Below are positions 63,319 through 64,000 of a DNA stretch of 64,000 nt, one piece after another. Positions within the stretch are counted from its first letter, which is position 1, and the number at the start of each line of letters is the position of its first letter. Location: contig JAEEVF010000001.1 of the NCBI GenBank assembly GCA_016290775.1, positions 62,001-126,000 of the forward strand, in the 5' to 3' direction. A program made the translations under genes and the position numbers. The notes beneath the pieces were generated by a model. That model was not told the origin of the DNA. It worked only from the letters and a program-made list of their open reading frames with translations, and did no database searches. The DNA is from Acetatifactor sp. Its GTDB lineage: Bacteria; Bacillota; Clostridia; Lachnospirales; Lachnospiraceae.

Positions 63319-63387
63319 ACAAATGGCCTGGCGAGCACGTAGTTGGTGAAAAAAACACGTAGTTCGTGCAGGGCCATTTGTTTTTTT
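63319..63387 (+). terminator. intrinsic terminator after the regulator
   Basis: ACAAATGGCC (63319-63328) pairs with GGCCATTTGT (63372-63381), with an inner GCACG/CGTGC stem, followed by TTTTTTT. The loop contains the near-duplicate CACGTAGTTGGTG and CACGTAGTTCGTG. It separates the regulator from the peptide gene. Confidence 0.9.
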
Positions 63388-63436
63388 GTGGTTTTTTCTT
63401 CATAATTGTTTTTGAAGTGTTATTGATAATACTCTT

Positions 63437-63466
63437 TTGCGACTCGCGATAAGCAAAAGGTATAAT
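63437..63466 (+). promoter_or_regulatory. promoter of the precursor peptide
   Basis: TTGCGA (63437-63442), spacer 18, perfect TATAAT (63461-63466), 22 bases before the peptide ATG. A GCGACTCGCG palindrome sits at the -35 edge. I do not see a clear LytTR direct repeat. Confidence 0.72.
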
Positions 63467-63487
63467 AATAAAAAGGGGGTAAAAACG

Positions 63488-63616
63488 ATGAAAAAGGCAA
63501 CCATTTCTAACGACTGGATCACTGCGGTAACCTGTTGGAGTTGTTTGGCATGCGCCGCTTGTCCGGGCGTAGGCCTTCTTGCAGGCCTGAACGGATTGCA
63601 GACTTTGAATAGCTAG
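63488..63616 (+). CDS. thurincin H-like sactipeptide precursor
   Basis: This encodes 42 residues with an AGGGGGT ribosome binding site. The sequence MKKATISNDW is followed by TCWSCLACAACPG with Cys16, 19, 22 and 25 in CxxCxxCxxC spacing. From memory the mature thurincin H of Bacillus thuringiensis begins DWTCWSCLVCAAC, so the core differs here mainly by four residues between Trp and Thr and one Val-to-Ala change. In thurincin H four thioether bridges link these Cys to alpha carbons at +6, +9, +12 and +15 from the last Cys, forming a helical hairpin. Here those positions are Leu31, Leu34, Leu37 and Leu40. I infer a sactipeptide bacteriocin or signal peptide matured by a radical SAM enzyme encoded beyond the window edge. 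Confidence 0.87.
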   Translation: MKKATISNDWITAVTCWSCLACAACPGVGLLAGLNGLQTLNS

Positions 63617-63637
63617 TTTAGTTACAAACACAAAATG

Positions 63638-63664
63638 GAGAGGTGCCTTAATAAAGCACCTCTC
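63638..63664 (+). promoter_or_regulatory. hairpin between precursor and maturation gene
   Basis: GAGAGGTGC (63638-63646) pairs with GCACCTCTC (63656-63664). No T-run follows, so it probably acts as a partial attenuator or mRNA 3' protector, giving more precursor than enzyme, as is usual in peptide clusters. Confidence 0.7.
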
Positions 63665-63715
63665 TCGCTCTGGAAGCGGCAAAAGATAAAAGGTATTGAC
63701 AGGGGATTAGGCAAA

Positions 63716-64000
63716 ATGGGATTTGTTTCGATCGATAAAGAGGTTAGTCTGGAAAGATATACAATGTGCAGGTATTTACTCAATGTGCCGATTGACAATA
63801 AAAAGTACATGATAAACGATTCTGCGTATGAGGTAATTACTAGATTGGATGGCACCAGGACATATGGTGAGCTAATAAAGGAGTTGGCTTGTTATTATAA
63901 TGATGATGAGAAACACGTGGAAGAAACGGTAAAGGATCTGTTTACTCAGCTTGAAAATGGTTTTTCCATACGCATCGAGCATTACGATGAGAAAACACCT
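63716..64000 (+). CDS. PqqD/RRE-like protein, truncated by window edge
   Basis: The 95 residues visible begin at ATG 63716, with AGGGGATTAGG upstream. LLNVPIDNKKYMINDSAYEVITRLDGTRTYGELIKELACYY resembles the PqqD-type peptide recognition element (winged helix; the INDSAxEVxxxLDGxRT pattern). Such domains occur either alone or at the N-terminus of radical SAM sactipeptide synthases such as AlbA and ThnB. The frame is still open at the last base, so it may continue into the radical SAM enzyme. Confidence 0.82.
   Translation, partial: MGFVSIDKEVSLERYTMCRYLLNVPIDNKKYMINDSAYEVITRLDGTRTYGELIKELACYYNDDEKHVEETVKDLFTQLENGFSIRIEHYDEKTP

Overview
The window looks like a chromosomal segment of an anaerobic clostridial Firmicute, probably Lachnospiraceae or a relative. 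The evidence is strong AGGAGG-type ribosome binding sites, sigma-A-like promoters, a single-chain clostridial-type PurL, the rimP-nusA-rnpM-ylxQ-infB-rbfA-nrnA-truB-ribF order, and SipW-type signal peptidases. No genus can be fixed from the sequence alone.

Layout. (1) Positions 1-16080: tRNA-Trp, a hairpin element of about 165 bp next to an 80-bp tandem duplication, two unknown small proteins, a TetR regulator, purL, carA-carB (with a REP-like palindrome inside the 3' end of carA), a MATE exporter, queH, argS and a prepilin-peptidase-like membrane protein that lacks its second catalytic aspartate. (2) Positions 16130-53170: a surface-protein island of about 37 kb. It encodes about eleven exported proteins, most with a short cytoplasmic head and one hydrophobic segment ending in AWF/AWY (SipW-cognate, TasA/camelysin-like), ending in a protein of about 3,700 residues. 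Embedded are two SipW-type signal peptidases, a membrane-anchored McrB-like AAA+ ATPase, a 1,255-residue protein with a DUF2357-like head and a very long coiled coil, and a PilZ protein. (3) Inside the island, 30.3-31.9 kb: a toxin-antitoxin pair, a small heptad-repeat protein and a YqeY protein. (4) Positions 53200-62425: the nusA-infB operon with an unusually Gly/Gln/Arg/Tyr-rich IF2. (5) Positions 62460-64000: the start of a peptide cluster with a LytTR response regulator, a 42-residue precursor whose core closely resembles the sactipeptide thurincin H, and a truncated PqqD/RRE-like reading frame.

How the parts may work together. The island reads as four transcription units whose promoters share TTGA(A/C)A, a 17-nt spacer and a T/G-rich GTGT element before the -10. 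One unit carries the machinery (SipW, AAA+, coiled coil, PilZ) with minor subunits. One carries a single TasA-like subunit behind a structured leader of about 340 nt. Two carry large surface proteins. I infer a SipW-dependent surface fibre or matrix system whose assembly may use an AAA+/coiled-coil pair derived from McrB/DUF2357 and may respond to cyclic di-GMP. That pairing is the best candidate for an undescribed system. The thurincin-like peptide locus at the right edge is a second, independent point of interest.
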